This document shows, in pieces, positions 32,049 to 43,490 of a stretch of 64,000 nt of DNA; within the stretch, counting starts at the first letter, position 1; each line of letters starts with the position of its first letter. Made by a program: the position numbers and the translations under genes. The notes beneath the pieces were generated by a model. It was not told the DNA's origin, made no database searches, and saw only the letters and a list, made by a program, of their open reading frames with translations. The stretch is from Anthoceros angustus (Eukaryota; Streptophyta; Anthocerotopsida; Anthocerotales; Anthocerotaceae). Location of the stretch: positions 434,001 to 498,000 of the forward strand of contig VJWM01000044.1 in the NCBI GenBank assembly GCA_010909165.1, given 5' to 3'.

Positions 32049-35000
32049 ATGGAGGTCATGGACGACTCGCCTGCCTCCCCTGTTTCTTCATCTCCGGCTC
32101 GGCACTCTTCCTCCAGCAGCTCCTCCGAGTCGGATAGGGATAGCACTACTTCTTCGCCTTCTTCCAGTTCTTCAGATTCCTCGTCCTCTACTTCATTGTC
32201 GTCCTCTCCTTCTCGAAGTTCAAGTAGCGCATCTAGCCGCCGTTCATCAGGTTCCTCGTCACCAGCTCATGTTGGTGCTGTTTCCTCCCTTTTTGTACCA
32301 GCTCCCTCTGCTGTGGCAGAGGTGGACTCTGGGCCACCGAAGGTGATATCACAGCTCGTGGGAGATAGTGATACCGGGCTGGAAGATGCGCAGGGAGGGG
32401 CCCTTTCGCAGGAGTCTGGGCCTGGCCTGGAAAAGTTATCGGGGCTGGGTCAAAACTCTCTTATACATCTTTCTCAGACAGCGCTGAGTGGACAACAGAA
32501 CGCGAATATTGCTCAAGAGAAAGTAGCTGATGCATCACAGAGTGTCCACCCAGACGCTGGGAAGGAAGATGCTTTGTCACAGTGGAGTGAGGGCCGCTCA
32601 GATTATTCCGAGGGTCTTGCGCATGTGGATGGCCATGAGGCTGATGGTAGGGTGGGAGCAGGGGACAGGGCTGGGTGTACTGTCGAGCCCAGTGAGTCGA
32701 AGGTGGCTGAGGAGATTCGAGGGGAGCATCCTGAACAGACTGACGTTGATGTTGAAGGGCTGTCCAATCATAGTCAGTTGTCAATGCTGGCTAAAATACA
32801 GACTGGGGTGGACGATGAGCAGATTCCGGGAACTTTGTTGAAGGAAGGACTCACAGGGGACAATGAGCCCGCTGTTCTCAATGCCCTTAGCCATGTCCGA
32901 CACGCAGATTCCCAAGAGAGACAGGCCAACGACCTGCATTTCGTCAGTGTCAGCCCGTGTTCATCTGAATACAGAGTTGAAGAAATTGATCTCTCTCGTG
33001 TGTCTGTTGAGGATTCCAATGATCGGGGTCAAGAAGCAGACTCAGCTTCTATCTGGAAGAGTCCCCGCACGCATGAGCAGGGCTCAAATGCAGCCTTGAG
33101 TTTAACACTGGACAGAGATTCTCCGGTGCATAGTCGGAATCAAGGTCAATCCTCTCCTCACCCAGGTCTGTTCATCCTTGAGAAGTAGTAGCCTCTTAGC
33201 CGAGGGTTGGAAAGGTAAAGTGTGGTTTTTGCTACATTCTGTTTTACAAATTGTCTTTGTGACATGGAACGTCTCCTGCATCACCTTTTGCCTGTTTTGT
33301 GGCATATGATCGTTTCAATGTGTCACATTTTTGCAGAACGAGAGGTGCTCCGGACGCAGTCCATGCCGGCCTCCTCGTTATCTCACCGGTATCCTGAAGA
33401 CCTGGAAAGGTATAGATCTAGGACAGGAAGGGAAGGCCATGAGAGTAGCCCGCATGAGTCCACCTCGAGATCATTTGAAAAGGGTGACGTACGCCGAAAA
33501 GTTGCAGAGAAAATCAGTGAGCGGAAGAAGGTTCATTCATTGCCCACCTTTCGGCATTCACTGACAGACTTTGAGGGACATTTCGGACTGCTGTGATCTT
33601 GTGAACTGACCGTTATGGTTTGTCTGCAACAGAAAAAGATCTTAAAACATTTGGCCACAGTGAAGTTTGACGGAACTGTGGAGTTTGATGTGGCAAGCAG
33701 TACTCGCTTTGCAGATCAGCTTTTTGGTTCTGCTTATGATCGGAGGGAAGAAATATCTCTAAACGGACACCCAGTGGCCTGCGACAAGATCATCCGGCGC
33801 TTGCAGATAGTAATGTTGATTGTAGGTACAAGGGGTGATGTCCAGCCTTTTGTTGCCATCGGCAAGCGTCTACAGGTAGGAGCAAAGCTTTGGGCTTGTT
33901 AAATTGACCAGGGGACATGGCCTCCTGGATGATAAACGTTCAGGTCATGTCACTTAACAGGAGTACGGACATCGAGTGAGGCTTGCTTCACATGCAAACT
34001 ATCGACAGTTTGTTACCTCATCTGGTCTTGAGTTTTACCCTCTGGGGGGCGACCCAAAAATTCTTGCTGGATGTACGTCTCTGCATCCCTCATTTGGTTG
34101 GAGAATGTGGAGTCACATGTGCTGATTTGGTTGTAGGGTTGACCCTGTGGGAATGGTTTTAGTTGGCTCCTGTCTTGTTCTTTTTTCGCTCTGGAAAGTT
34201 GAACACAGTTCTCTGCTCGTCCAGATATGGTGAAGAACAAGGGATTTCTACCTTCAAGTGCATCGGAGATAAGTATTCAAAGGAGGCAGATGAAGCAAAT
34301 CTGTTACTCGTTGCTTCCTGCCTGCACTGAGACGGATGGTCCCAATGGCATCCCTTTTCGAGCTGAAGCCATTATAGCAAACCCCCCTGCCTATGGTAAG
34401 CCTCACATAGCGGCCTTGGTTTCCTCTTCCTGGTCAAGTCTTTATTTTAGTTGCGGGGTTTTAGCTTCAGAAGCTTATCAGCAAAAGCGGGGTATTTGCA
34501 GGACATGTGCACGTGGCAGAAGCTCTGAAGATCCCGATTCACATTTTTTTCACCATGCCTTGGACGTGAGTAGTCTTGTCATTTTCTGATGTGTGGCTTT
34601 AGCTGTTGAGAATTTGTTCTGGGGGTAGTTTAGGGAAGCCACAGTTTCAGGTAGCTTGAACGTGAGTTTTGTCACCACTCCCTTCAGCCGCTTCATCTTC
34701 CTCTTTTTTCACCATTCCCTGAACGTCAGTAGTCACCTCCTTTTTGTTTGGCGATTCTCTCATACAAGATAGAAAGTCTCTTTATCAGGTTGATGAAATC
34801 TTAAGCCTCTGCGCACCACTGATTAATCTGAGGACCAACAACTCAATTCCCTCATCCCGTACTCCGTTTTCTGATGAGGGGTTTTGGTTGTGCAAGAAGT
34901 CTGGTAGCTGGGATACTAAGTTTCTTCTGACCACTGTTTCATCTGCAGACCAACATCTCAGTTTCCGCATCCATTGGCACGAGTTAGTGTTCGATCACCA

Positions 35001-36732
35001 GCTGCTTATCGTGTAAGTGTACACCCTGGCTTAGTTGTGCCATAGCTCTTCTAGCAGCTTCATTTTTTGGAAGTGACCTGTAGCTAACGTGACTACTTCT
35101 AGTTTTATGCGACACATGGTCTGCGCCATATTTATGTGATGGTAGGCCAGCAGTCCAGCTTTGTTTGAGTTCCATCTATTTCTTTGTGCAGCTCTCATAT
35201 CAAGTTGTGGATATGCTTATCTGGTGGGGCATAAGAAGCATCATTAATAATTTTCGGAGGAAAAAGTTGAAACTCAAGCCTATTACTTACCTGAGTGGGT
35301 CGCAAGGTTCAATTACAAATCTACCAACTGGGTACATTTGGAGTCCTCATCTTGTTCCAAAACCAAGAGGTCCGTTTTTTTATCGATTCAGACTTTCAAC
35401 CATTTGTTGAGAGTTAGTTTGGTTGATAGCTGTTGGGAGATGGTAGTTGATCGTAGAGAATTGATTGTAGTTTCGTGGACTGCAGATTGGGGGTCCCGAA
35501 TCGATGTGGTTGGCTTTTGCTTCTTGAATCAGGCTACTGATTATAAGCCTCCTGATGATCTTGTGAAGTGGCTGATGGCTGGAGATCCACCTGTATATAT
35601 CGGGTTTGGAAGTTTGGTGAGTCTCTTTGCTGGGAATGTCTATTTTCTTAGGTTTTCGATTTTCAAGGATTTCCAGAATCTGCAGTCCATGAAGAGAGCA
35701 GCACATTCACAGGCGTTCGACTTTTACTACTTTGGCTTCACCTGATTTTGACTGTTGACGTTCTTTCCTTCTGAAGCCTGTGCAAAATCCAGATGGAATG
35801 ACGAATATTATTGTTAAGGCCTTGGAGAAGACCCATCAAAGGGGATTGATTGATAGGGGCTGGGGTGGAATGGGTGCCAAATGTAAGTTTGGCATCCCTC
35901 ACTTTCCACACAGAAAATTTTACGGCAGGAATTTGCGAAAAGTCACCTTTTTTTCAAATGTGTTGTGTTGTGGTGTGCAGTGGGCCCCAATCTTCCGGGA
36001 TGTGTCTACCTCATAGAAAACATTCCTCATGACTGGCTGTTCCCTCGTTGTGCGGCAGTGGTATGTATCTAGTTGTGTGATGCACGATTGTTGGTCCATG
36101 TACCAGGTGCTGAGCAGCCAACTAGCTAAGCTAATTGGTTTCATCTCCACTGTCCAGGTTCACCATGGCGGAGCGGGGACTACCGCGGCTGGTTTACGAG
36201 CTGCGGTGATACTTTGAACTCCTGCTTATTTATTGCCTAGCCAGTGGCGACTGTAGTCACTTGTTCCACTACAACATCTCGTGCCTGTCTCGCAGTGTCC
36301 GACAACCATTGTTCCCTTTTTCGGGGACCAACCATTTTGGGGTGAACGGGTGCATGAGAAGGGAGTTGGACCGGCACCTGTCTCCGTGGGCCATTTCACT
36401 CTTGACAAGCTTGTGAAGGCCATTGAATTCATGATGCAACCTGTGGTACGCTCTCTGAAAATGCTCATGTGGCTCCGACGTATGAGTTAGATGTAACCTT
36501 GGACTAATGGCTTTATCCCCAATACCGGCAGGTTAAGGAGCGAGCAGTTGAACTGGCAAAGAACATGGAAAACGAGCAGGGTGTGCAAGGGGCGGTGGAA
36601 GCCTTTCATAAGCACTTGCCAGACATGAACGAGCCGCCAGTACCGGTTAAACTGCCACGTAGCTTCTCTCGAAAGCTAGCTGATGCGTTCAATCAGGTGG
36701 CCACTTGTTGTAGTTCTTCGAGGAACAGGTAG
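32049..36732 (+). CDS. UGT80: Sterol 3-beta-glucosyltransferase (UGT80) with long Ser-rich N-terminus
   Basis: Fourteen coding exons (32049-33165, 33337-33530, 33633-33875, 33961-34072, 34225-34395, 34502-34565, 34949-35012, 35192-35369, 35486-35616, 35777-35882, 35981-36060, 36158-36205, 36296-36445, 36532-36732) give 952 residues. UGT80 enzymes transfer glucose from UDP-glucose to membrane sterols. The catalytic part starts near residue 440: Gly-Thr-Arg-Gly-Asp-Val-Gln-Pro-Phe near 505, Phe-Phe-Thr-Met-Pro-Trp-Thr, Tyr-Ile-Gly-Phe-Gly-Ser-Leu, His-His-Gly-Gly-Ala-Gly-Thr-Thr at 822-829, and Phe-Gly-Asp-Gln-Pro-Phe-Trp. Ordinary plant UGT80s have about 600-640 residues; here exon 1 alone adds 372, starting with a poly-Ser tract and continuing acidic and low-complexity. 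The acceptor of exon 3 has an in-frame alternative two codons downstream. Confidence 0.92.
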
Positions 36733-37196
36733 GAATAGTCATCCGGTTTAGTGGTGATGTGTAAGTTAAATGTTATTGTCTCTGTCAGCATTCAACTCGA
36801 CCCTCCATGTCGTAGTTGTGACAAGATGATCTACTGGTGACTTCAAGGGCATATTGCCCGTTTCACCTTTGTTGAGTCTCGATTCTTTGTGAGCATGATT
36901 GTCAGTTGAATATCAAGATGTAAAGAGAGGTTACAGAATTGCTTGGCTGATGAGAAAAATCGTTTACAAAAGATGTGGTTCTGTGTAGAATATGTACAGA
37001 AGACATGATGCCAAGAGATTTGCCGATTGCAATAAACAGAATTCAATTACATAATTACCCTCGTCTGATGATAGATTTAGCTTTCAGTTATGAGAGCATG
37101 TGGACATGTCTACAAAACGTGAATTGAGAGCGTAGGCTTAACAATACAGTTGCAACTGCTCTGCGATCCAGCGTTCGCATTTGGAAAGAAAGAGCC
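36733..37196. other. Intergenic between convergent genes
   Basis: A 464-bp gap containing the 3' UTRs of the glucosyltransferase (+) and peroxiredoxin (-) genes. Nothing else is recognised. Confidence 0.5.
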
Positions 37197-38164
37197 TCAA
37201 TCTGACAGCCTCGTCGTGCGCAAGTAACCCTTTCCAGACGGCAAGTTCTCGGTTTTATAACCTTGTGGAAACTGGTTTTTGGCATCATCGTTGTTGACCG
37301 AAGGCGAGATCACCACATCCTCCCCCTTCTTCCAATCTGCCGGCGTTGCTATTTTGTGCTTGGCAGCGAGCTGCAAGGAGTCCAGAACTCGCAGTACTTC
37401 ATTGAAGTCGCGTCCAGTTGTTCCAGGGTAAAGGAAACTCAGCTTAAGCTGTCAACCGAGCAGCAAACAATGAAATGCTGTCAGTCTGCGGACTTTTGGT
37501 GCTGTAAATTCTACATCGGGGGCGCAAAGCACAGCACAAGATACCTTCTTGTCAGGTCCCACAATATGCAGTGCGCGAGAAGCAAGGGGCTTCCCACTTG
37601 GATCTGTGGCGTCCTTGTCCAACATGTTCAGTGTTCCGGTTATCTTACGATCTGGATCTGCTAAGATGGGATAATTGATCTTCGTCTTCTGCAAAGGGTG
37701 CCAGATAACATGAGAGAAAAGAATGGAATCATAGCACATGGCATGGAGAAGGAAGCCGTACTACGACTCACAGAGTAGGCTTCGATATCCTTGATCCAGC
37801 CGACGTGGTCCTCGACACTGTCTGTGGACAGGCCAAGCAGCTTAGCTCCTCGCTTCTTGAACTCGTCCTCATACTGTGCGATCCTTCCTAGCTCAGTTGT
37901 GCACACTGGAGTGTAGTCGCCTGATGCATGGGAAGGGCAGCGATCTCATCATGATTCGAGGCGTTGGCGGCATCCACTACAGCATTCTTGAGCACGAACA
38001 TTTTACTCGGACGTCAAAGGCCAATACACAATGTGTGCAACGCTACCTGGATGAGAGAAAATGATGCCCCAGTCGTTCCCGATCCAGTCATGCAGTTTGA
38101 TGCGGCCCTGCGTGGAATCAGCTTCAATGTTTGGAATCACATCGCCTAAAGACAAGCACGACAT
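37197..38164 (-). CDS. 1-Cys peroxiredoxin
   Basis: Four exons (38164-38047, 37920-37772, 37688-37545, 37448-37197) give 220 residues, the usual plant PER1 length. The enzyme reduces hydrogen peroxide and lipid peroxides; in seed plants it is linked to seeds and desiccation, in bryophytes probably to stress-tolerant tissues. The peroxidatic Cys is Cys46 in Asp-Tyr-Thr-Pro-Val-Cys-Thr-Thr-Glu. Further marks are Phe-Ser-His-Pro-Gly before it, Tyr-Pro-Ile-Leu-Ala-Asp, and [11 protein letters not shown]. The C-terminal extension of the 1-Cys (Prx6) class is present, with Lys-Lys-Gly-Glu-Asp-Val, part of the reported nuclear signal region. No resolving Cys is seen, as expected. Confidence 0.93.
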
Positions 38165-38750
38165 TTTGGAAGACTTCGACTCGGCGGGTGAACACAGGAG
38201 CAGCGGTAGCAGCGTAGCTGCGTGATGAAAGAACCGAGGCAGTAGAAGCGAAGGGAAGATTGGCACCAGGATGGTGGAAGGGAAGGAGTTTTAAGACGGG
38301 GGCATGCGGAGTCTCAAAGTGTCCGAGCGGCCTGCATGGCTGCTACGTAGCCTTCTACTTGGCACTGCAGCTGGACGGGCGCGTGTCAGTCGTCTCCGCT
38401 TGAAAGCTCAAAGCTGCAAGCAATAACATATGACCATGTCACCTGCATTCCAGCAGCATTTCACTTTACAAGGCCTGGTTGCATGCGACGAGCAGTTCAA
38501 CGACCCACCTAATAGTTGCACGACCAGCTCTGAATCACTTGAATCGTTATCATGTTCTCACGGCACAGTAATAAATAGGAATCAACAGCTCAAATCTAGT
38601 CTACAAAAATCGGTTTCCGCCGATCCCTGAATCCACATGGAGGTTTCTCTGTAATAAGAGAGCAGCCTCCACAGGGTCGGAAAGACGGGCTTCAATTATG
38701 CAGTGGTAGAATTTTATCCCCAAAACCTCCTGCAGAGATACTTGGTTGTC
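38165..38750. other. Upstream of the peroxiredoxin gene and 3' of pyruvate kinase
   Basis: A gap of 586 bp between two genes on the minus strand. It should hold the peroxiredoxin promoter and the pyruvate kinase 3' UTR. An 87-residue frame overlapping the peroxiredoxin start is just its first exon extended upstream. Confidence 0.4.
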
Positions 38751-40615
38751 CTAGATGTCCATGATCTTGATAACAGAAGCAACACCAATGCGATGCAGGG
38801 CCACCACCGAGTCACCATGCTTACATAGACCCCTCTTCACAGCATACTTGATAGCATCATCAAGAATCTCATCAGTCGTGTCTGAGTCAGTGGCTTTGGC
38901 AGATCCTTCTGCAAGAAGAGGGATCAACCCTCTGCACACAAGGCTGTGGCGAGCCGGCGACTCTTCGCTGCAGGACCACTCCAGGCTGTCTGTTGTCAGA
39001 ACTGGAACAGCAACAGATAGAATGGGTACTGATGGCCGGTACTTTGCCACCAGTTTTGCCGTGCTGCCACCCCGAGTCAGCACCACAATCAACGCAGCCC
39101 TGACTTTGTTGGCTGTTCTCACGGCAGACGAGGCCAAACTCTCAAGAGGGCTCATTGGCATGGGTGCTGCCTTCATAATCTCTTTGAAAATGAAGGCGTA
39201 GTCAAGAGAAGCCTCCGCCTCTTGACAAATGCGGGCCATAACCTTCACAGCTGTCTCCGGATACGCTCCTGCTGCTGTCTCTCCACTGAGCATCACAGCA
39301 TCAGTTCCATCAAGCACTGCGTTAGCCACATCTGTGGCTTCAGCCCGCGTTGGACGAGGAGATTTGATCATGGACTCCAGCATCTGAGTGGCTGTCACCA
39401 CCGGCTTCCCTGCAGAGTTGCATTTATATATCATCATCTTCTGCGCCAGGAAAATCTTCTCTGTCGGAATTTCCATTCCCAAATCTCCTCGAGCAACCAT
39501 GACTCCATCAGTTTCACGCAGAATGTCATCAAAATTGACCAATCCCTCTTGGTTTTCCACCTACGGAAGAAACAGAAAGACATCCAGCTCTCAGCACCAC
39601 CCAAGCTTCCTGAAGAGCTTGTCATAGCAACAATGAAACCTCCAGGCAAAGGAAAGGGGTCTGTACCTTCGAGATGATCTGGATAGTCTTGGCGTGCTTG
39701 CCAAGCAATTGCCTAATCCTAACAATGTCCTCCCCCTTCCGTACGAAAGAGGCAGCAATGAAGTCAATCTTGTTGGGAATACCCCAGATGGTGATGTCAT
39801 CAACATCCTTCTGGGTAACAGTTGGCAGATCCACAATAATCCCAGGCAAATTCACATTTTTCCTCTCCCCCAGGACTGCGGTATTCTCACACCGAACTTT
39901 CACAACACCCTTGTCAGGGTGAGTAGATACGACAATCAAGGTAATGGTGCCGTCAGCACACAGGATCACATTCCCTGGCTTCAAATCATTCGCCAACTTC
40001 TTGTAGCTCATGGCTATGGTGTTCTCATCACCAACAACGTCATAATCCGTTGTGATGGTGATCTCCTTGTCTCGCACAAGCTGGACGGCCTTCCCACCCT
40101 TCAACATCCCAGTTCGGATTTCTGGACCCTGGCACCCAACAACAGCAGCCACAATGAGAACTTCCCCACTGAACAACCCATCAGACCACAATTCCAAGAT
40201 ACGACGACCCAACAAAGGATCCGGCACAAAACTTCGCACCCACGTCACCTAACTAGCTTTACCAACACAACACAAACAACCCAAAGCAAACCCTGCCGTC
40301 CCAGACTCCCACAACACTGCCCAGCAATGACCCACAGACGCACACCTTGGTATCCAGCAACACCGCGCACATGATCTGAGTAGTCGCCATGGCCTTCTTC
40401 AAATTGTCCAAAGTCTCCTGGTGGTAATCGTAGGAGCCGTGAGAAAAATTGAACCTGGCCACATTCATCCCAGCGCGCAGGAGGCCCTCCAGAATGGGCA
40501 CATCCCGCGACTTAGGGCCCAGGGTGCAGATGATCTTGGTCTTGTTGAGGGGCACCGAGCCCGGCGCGGTGTCATTGGACTTGTTGAGCAGCTCCTGTAT
40601 GTTGATGGTGGCCAT
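38751..40615 (-). CDS. Pyruvate kinase, cytosolic type
   Basis: Three exons (40615-40346, 40128-39667, 39560-38751) give 513 residues, matching plant cytosolic pyruvate kinases. It converts phosphoenolpyruvate and ADP to pyruvate and ATP. Seen in order: Thr-Lys-Ile-Ile-Cys-Thr-Leu-Gly-Pro, Asn-Phe-Ser-His-Gly, Gly-Pro-Glu-Ile-Arg-Thr-Gly, the K+/Mg2+ site region Asp-Phe-Ile-Ala-Ala-Ser-Phe-Val-Arg, Glu-Asn-Gln-Glu-Gly, Val-Ala-Arg-Gly-Asp-Leu-Gly-Met-Glu, and Met-Leu-Glu-Ser-Met-Ile with Pro-Thr-Arg-Ala-Glu. No N-terminal extension precedes the conserved domain, so it should be cytosolic rather than plastidic. It lies divergent from the plastid L5 gene. Confidence 0.95.
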
Positions 40616-41135
40616 GGCGGCTGCGGCGGAACGCTTGCTTCACGGAAACTTCCCGCGGTCCGCAGCCTGCCCTCGACTCCTCCACCAGCCCCTTCTCGGA
40701 CCCAAACAGCCCCTCCCCGTGCGGAAGCTTAATGGCAAGCTGCCCCTGCTCCTACGCAACGCAAGGCTGTTGCAGGAAACGACACCACGCCCAAGGGCCT
40801 GCTGATCCGAGCCCGAAAAGGTCGCAGAGTGTCCAAGCCGAGACAGCGCTGTGAATTAGGAGACTGGTGCGCGGCTTCCTCTGATTCCTCGGGTTCTCCT
40901 CCCAGGGCGTCCGCATTATTTCCATGTCTTTTTCTTTCTAGAAAAGAATTTTTCAGTCACAGAATCGTGTAAATAAAACATCGGGCAGGTAAACTACATA
41001 ACGCTAACTAGCATTTATCTGGATTAAACTTCTTGTAAGTAACCCGGCTGAGGAGCGAGTGACGACCGGCTTCATGCTTGATGAGGAGGGCGCGTTATCC
41101 AGACGTGTAGCGAGCTGCGCTGCGAGCTTCTGGCT
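40616..41135. promoter_or_regulatory. Shared upstream region of divergent pyruvate kinase and plastid L5 genes
   Basis: The 520 bp between start codons holds both promoters. It is GC-rich near the kinase and has an AT-rich centre (40918-41010) that is the likeliest core promoter zone. No unambiguous TATA box was found. Confidence 0.4.
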
Positions 41136-41990
41136 ATGGCGGCGACCTCCTCTGCGTGCCTCAGTCTGGGGAGCTGCGCGGTGGTGTGCAGGCTGCCCCA
41201 GGCGCAGGTTTCGGGCGCGGGGGCCTGCTGCGGGGGCTTGGAGAGGCCGTTTCTAGGGTTCAGTCTGAGGTGCGGGAATGCGGGGAGCCAGACGGCGGCG
41301 GCCGGGGCCGGGGCCGGGGCGCTGAGAGTGCAGGCCAATGCAGCGGCGGCGGTGGAGGCAGTGGAGGCGGAGGGATCCAAGGTTCAGCGGCTGAAGCTGG
41401 CGTACCTCACCAAGGTGGTGCCGGCGCTGAAGGAGGAGTTCAAGTACACCAACGACATGGAGGTGCCGAAGGTGAAGAAGGTGGTGGTGAACTGCGGCGT
41501 CGGGGAGGCGGCGCAGAATGCCAAGTCCCTGGAGGCCACGGTGCGGGATATCTCGCTCATTACCGGGCAGAAGCCGATTGTGACCAGGGCGCGGAAGGCC
41601 ATCGCCGGGTTCAAGCTCCGGAAGGGAGTGCCGGTGGGAGTGGCGCTCACGCTGCGCGGTGAGCTCATGTACTCGTTTCTGGACAGGCTGCTGAACCTGG
41701 CCCTGCCCCGGACGCGGGATTTTCAGGGGGTGAATGCGTATGGCTTCGACGGCCGGGGGAACTACACGCTGGGAATGCCGGAGCAGAGCGTGTTCCCGGA
41801 GATCAAGTTTGAGAACATCGACAGGCAAAGGGGGATGGACATCTCCATCATCACCACTGCCAAGACAGACCAGGAGAGCCAGAAATTGCTCAGCTTGTTA
41901 GGGATGCCTTACAAGGAAAACTCTACCAAGGCTATCAGGTTGCGGAAGAAGGGCAAGCTCATTGGCAAGGGTGGCAAGAGGCGCAGGTAG
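41136..41990 (+). CDS. RPL5: Plastid ribosomal protein uL5c
   Basis: An uninterrupted frame of 284 residues. The first 65-75 residues are rich in Ser, Ala, Gly and Cys with few acidic residues, a typical chloroplast transit peptide. The rest is bacterial-type L5, a protein of the central protuberance that binds 5S rRNA: [10 protein letters not shown], [10 protein letters not shown], Phe-Lys-Leu-Arg-Lys-Gly, Leu-Pro-Arg-Thr-Arg-Asp-Phe and Gly-Met-Asp-Ile-Ser-Ile-Ile-Thr-Thr. The tail beyond the core is very basic, ending Gly-Lys-Arg-Arg-Arg. The first ATG of the frame is used, with no intron. Confidence 0.95.
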   Translation: MAATSSACLSLGSCAVVCRLPQAQVSGAGACCGGLERPFLGFSLRCGNAGSQTAAAGAGAGALRVQANAAAAVEAVEAEGSKVQRLKLAYLTKVVPALKEEFKYTNDMEVPKVKKVVVNCGVGEAAQNAKSLEATVRDISLITGQKPIVTRARKAIAGFKLRKGVPVGVALTLRGELMYSFLDRLLNLALPRTRDFQGVNAYGFDGRGNYTLGMPEQSVFPEIKFENIDRQRGMDISIITTAKTDQESQKLLSLLGMPYKENSTKAIRLRKKGKLIGKGGKRRR

Positions 41991-42712
41991 ATAATGGCCT
42001 GTATTTTTTTTTGGAAGCTCTAGCCGGATTTATGCCGCCAGCAGAAGCAGACCTTCTTTAGTGTGGAGCTTCAACGTGGCCACTTCTGAGCGCGTGTCCT
42101 CCAACTTGAGGCAGGAAATTTCGGCTTGCACCACCACTTCTTTGTACATGAATCTCATGTGTAATCTTTCCTGGCTAGATGAATCCACGGAGATAAATCT
42201 GCCGCCGTGATCGAGTAGTGTTACTTGGCTAGCTTGCAAGATTCTCTTTCGTTGTCCAAGCATTGGAGAAGGTGTAGCCTGGGATCAGACTGGTCTAAAT
42301 GAAAATAGTCTCCTGTCTGCAGAGACAAACTGACGGGTTTCGGTAAGAGAGCCCTGAAGCAACAGACTGAGTACTGGTGTACACCACATTTCTATATGTT
42401 GCCATAGCCTTCCCTAGTCAGAGATAAACAGGCTAAAAGATGCAGTCTAAATGATTCACTAATACTAGACTAACCGCGTCCAATCAGCGGTATACCTGAT
42501 CAAGCCTGCCGAGCTTGCAGATAAGGTAGGCACAGAAAACCAGAAAATGGAGCCTCCTTGCTTCACTTACGCTACCACTGCCATGAAGCTGTGAGCTGGA
42601 TCAAGCCGTCCCTGCTTGAACAAAGAAAGGCAGAATGCAGCGCCAATTGTTCCGCATCGCGAAGAACTAGCTTATCCACCACACCAAACGCTAGAAAGAG
42701 CCAAATCAGGCC
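41991..42712. other. Intergenic between convergent ribosomal protein genes
   Basis: Contains the 3' UTRs of plastid L5 (+) and plastid S21 (-), which end facing each other. A 77-residue minus-strand frame at 42030-42263 has no recognisable domain. Confidence 0.5.
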
Positions 42713-43288
42713 TCAAAAGTTCACATCTGCTCCCTCCTCAGCGAATCCCCAAAAGTCATTGTCGTCGTCGGATTTGGATTTGGCCCCGGGGCCCTTGGAA
42801 CCCTCCTCTCCCTCCCGGGGAAGAAAGGTCCGGCGGGGCTTCTTCCTGCGGGCAGCCTGCTTCCGCTTCACAATATCCTGAGGAGTTTCAAAGAACCGGC
42901 GGCGGCGGCACTCCGGAATGACGCCTGCCTGCATCACAGCCTTCCGGAAGCGGCGCACAACGCTGTCAGGCGCCTCATCCTCCCCGCAGAACACCTGCGC
43001 GTTGTAGGCTCCCTTGAACCACATGACGTTAGCATGCTGCAACGCCGGGCAGCTCACGGCAGCAACAGCAGCCGCGGTGTCCGCCCCCGCCTCCGCGCTC
43101 CAGCTCAGTCCGCCGCTGCCGCGTTCTGCCTCGCCTGTGCCGCAAGCCCCAGCCGGCCTAGGCTGCTCCCGGCGCTCCCCGACGTGGAAGCTTCGGCGCT
43201 GCAGCGCGGCGACACGGCCAGCCGCGAGAAGGAGGCCAGCACGCAGGTGGCGTTCGCCATCGCTCCCGCCATATCCCTTCTCTTTCAC
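42713..43288 (-). CDS. RPS21: Plastid ribosomal protein bS21c, N-terminus uncertain
   Basis: The C-terminal 110 residues are bacterial-type S21: Asn-Val-Met-Trp-Phe-Lys-Gly-Ala-Tyr-Asn, Ser-Val-Val-Arg-Arg-Phe-Arg-Lys-Ala-Val, Pro-Glu-Cys-Arg-Arg-Arg-Arg-Phe-Phe-Glu-Thr-Pro, and Lys-Arg-Lys-Gln-Ala-Ala-Arg-Arg-Lys-Lys-Pro. A plant-specific acidic Gly/Asp/Ser tail with Asp-Asp-Asp-Asn-Asp-Phe-Trp-Gly-Phe follows. The N-terminus is ambiguous. The continuous frame starts at 43288, but a much more transit-peptide-like frame (Met-Ala-Asn-Ala-Thr-Cys-Val-Leu) starts at 43260 one frame away and stops at 43107-43105. A one-base difference between 43110 and 43200 would join it to the S21 core. Role: small subunit of plastid ribosomes. 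Confidence 0.85.
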   Translation of the reverse strand: MKEKGYGGSDGERHLRAGLLLAAGRVAALQRRSFHVGERREQPRPAGACGTGEAERGSGGLSWSAEAGADTAAAVAAVSCPALQHANVMWFKGAYNAQVFCGEDEAPDSVVRRFRKAVMQAGVIPECRRRRFFETPQDIVKRKQAARRKKPRRTFLPREGEEGSKGPGAKSKSDDDNDFWGFAEEGADVNF

Positions 43289-43490
43289 ACCGCCCGCTCC
43301 CGCTGGATAACGTTCATTTCGACCGATACAGTAAAGACCCGGACTCTACAACGTTACGGACCTCTTCCTTCCTCCCCCTACCCGCTCGCTTAAATCGTCC
43401 CAATAATGAAACACGTTTCAAGAAACAAACGGGTATCAAACCTAAAACGTTGTCACTCTAAAACGCGCATCACGTCCCAGCACCAGGACG

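Noticed and set aside
41253-41828. 191-residue minus-strand frame over plastid L5
   Set aside because: Antisense shadow of a clear L5 coding sequence.
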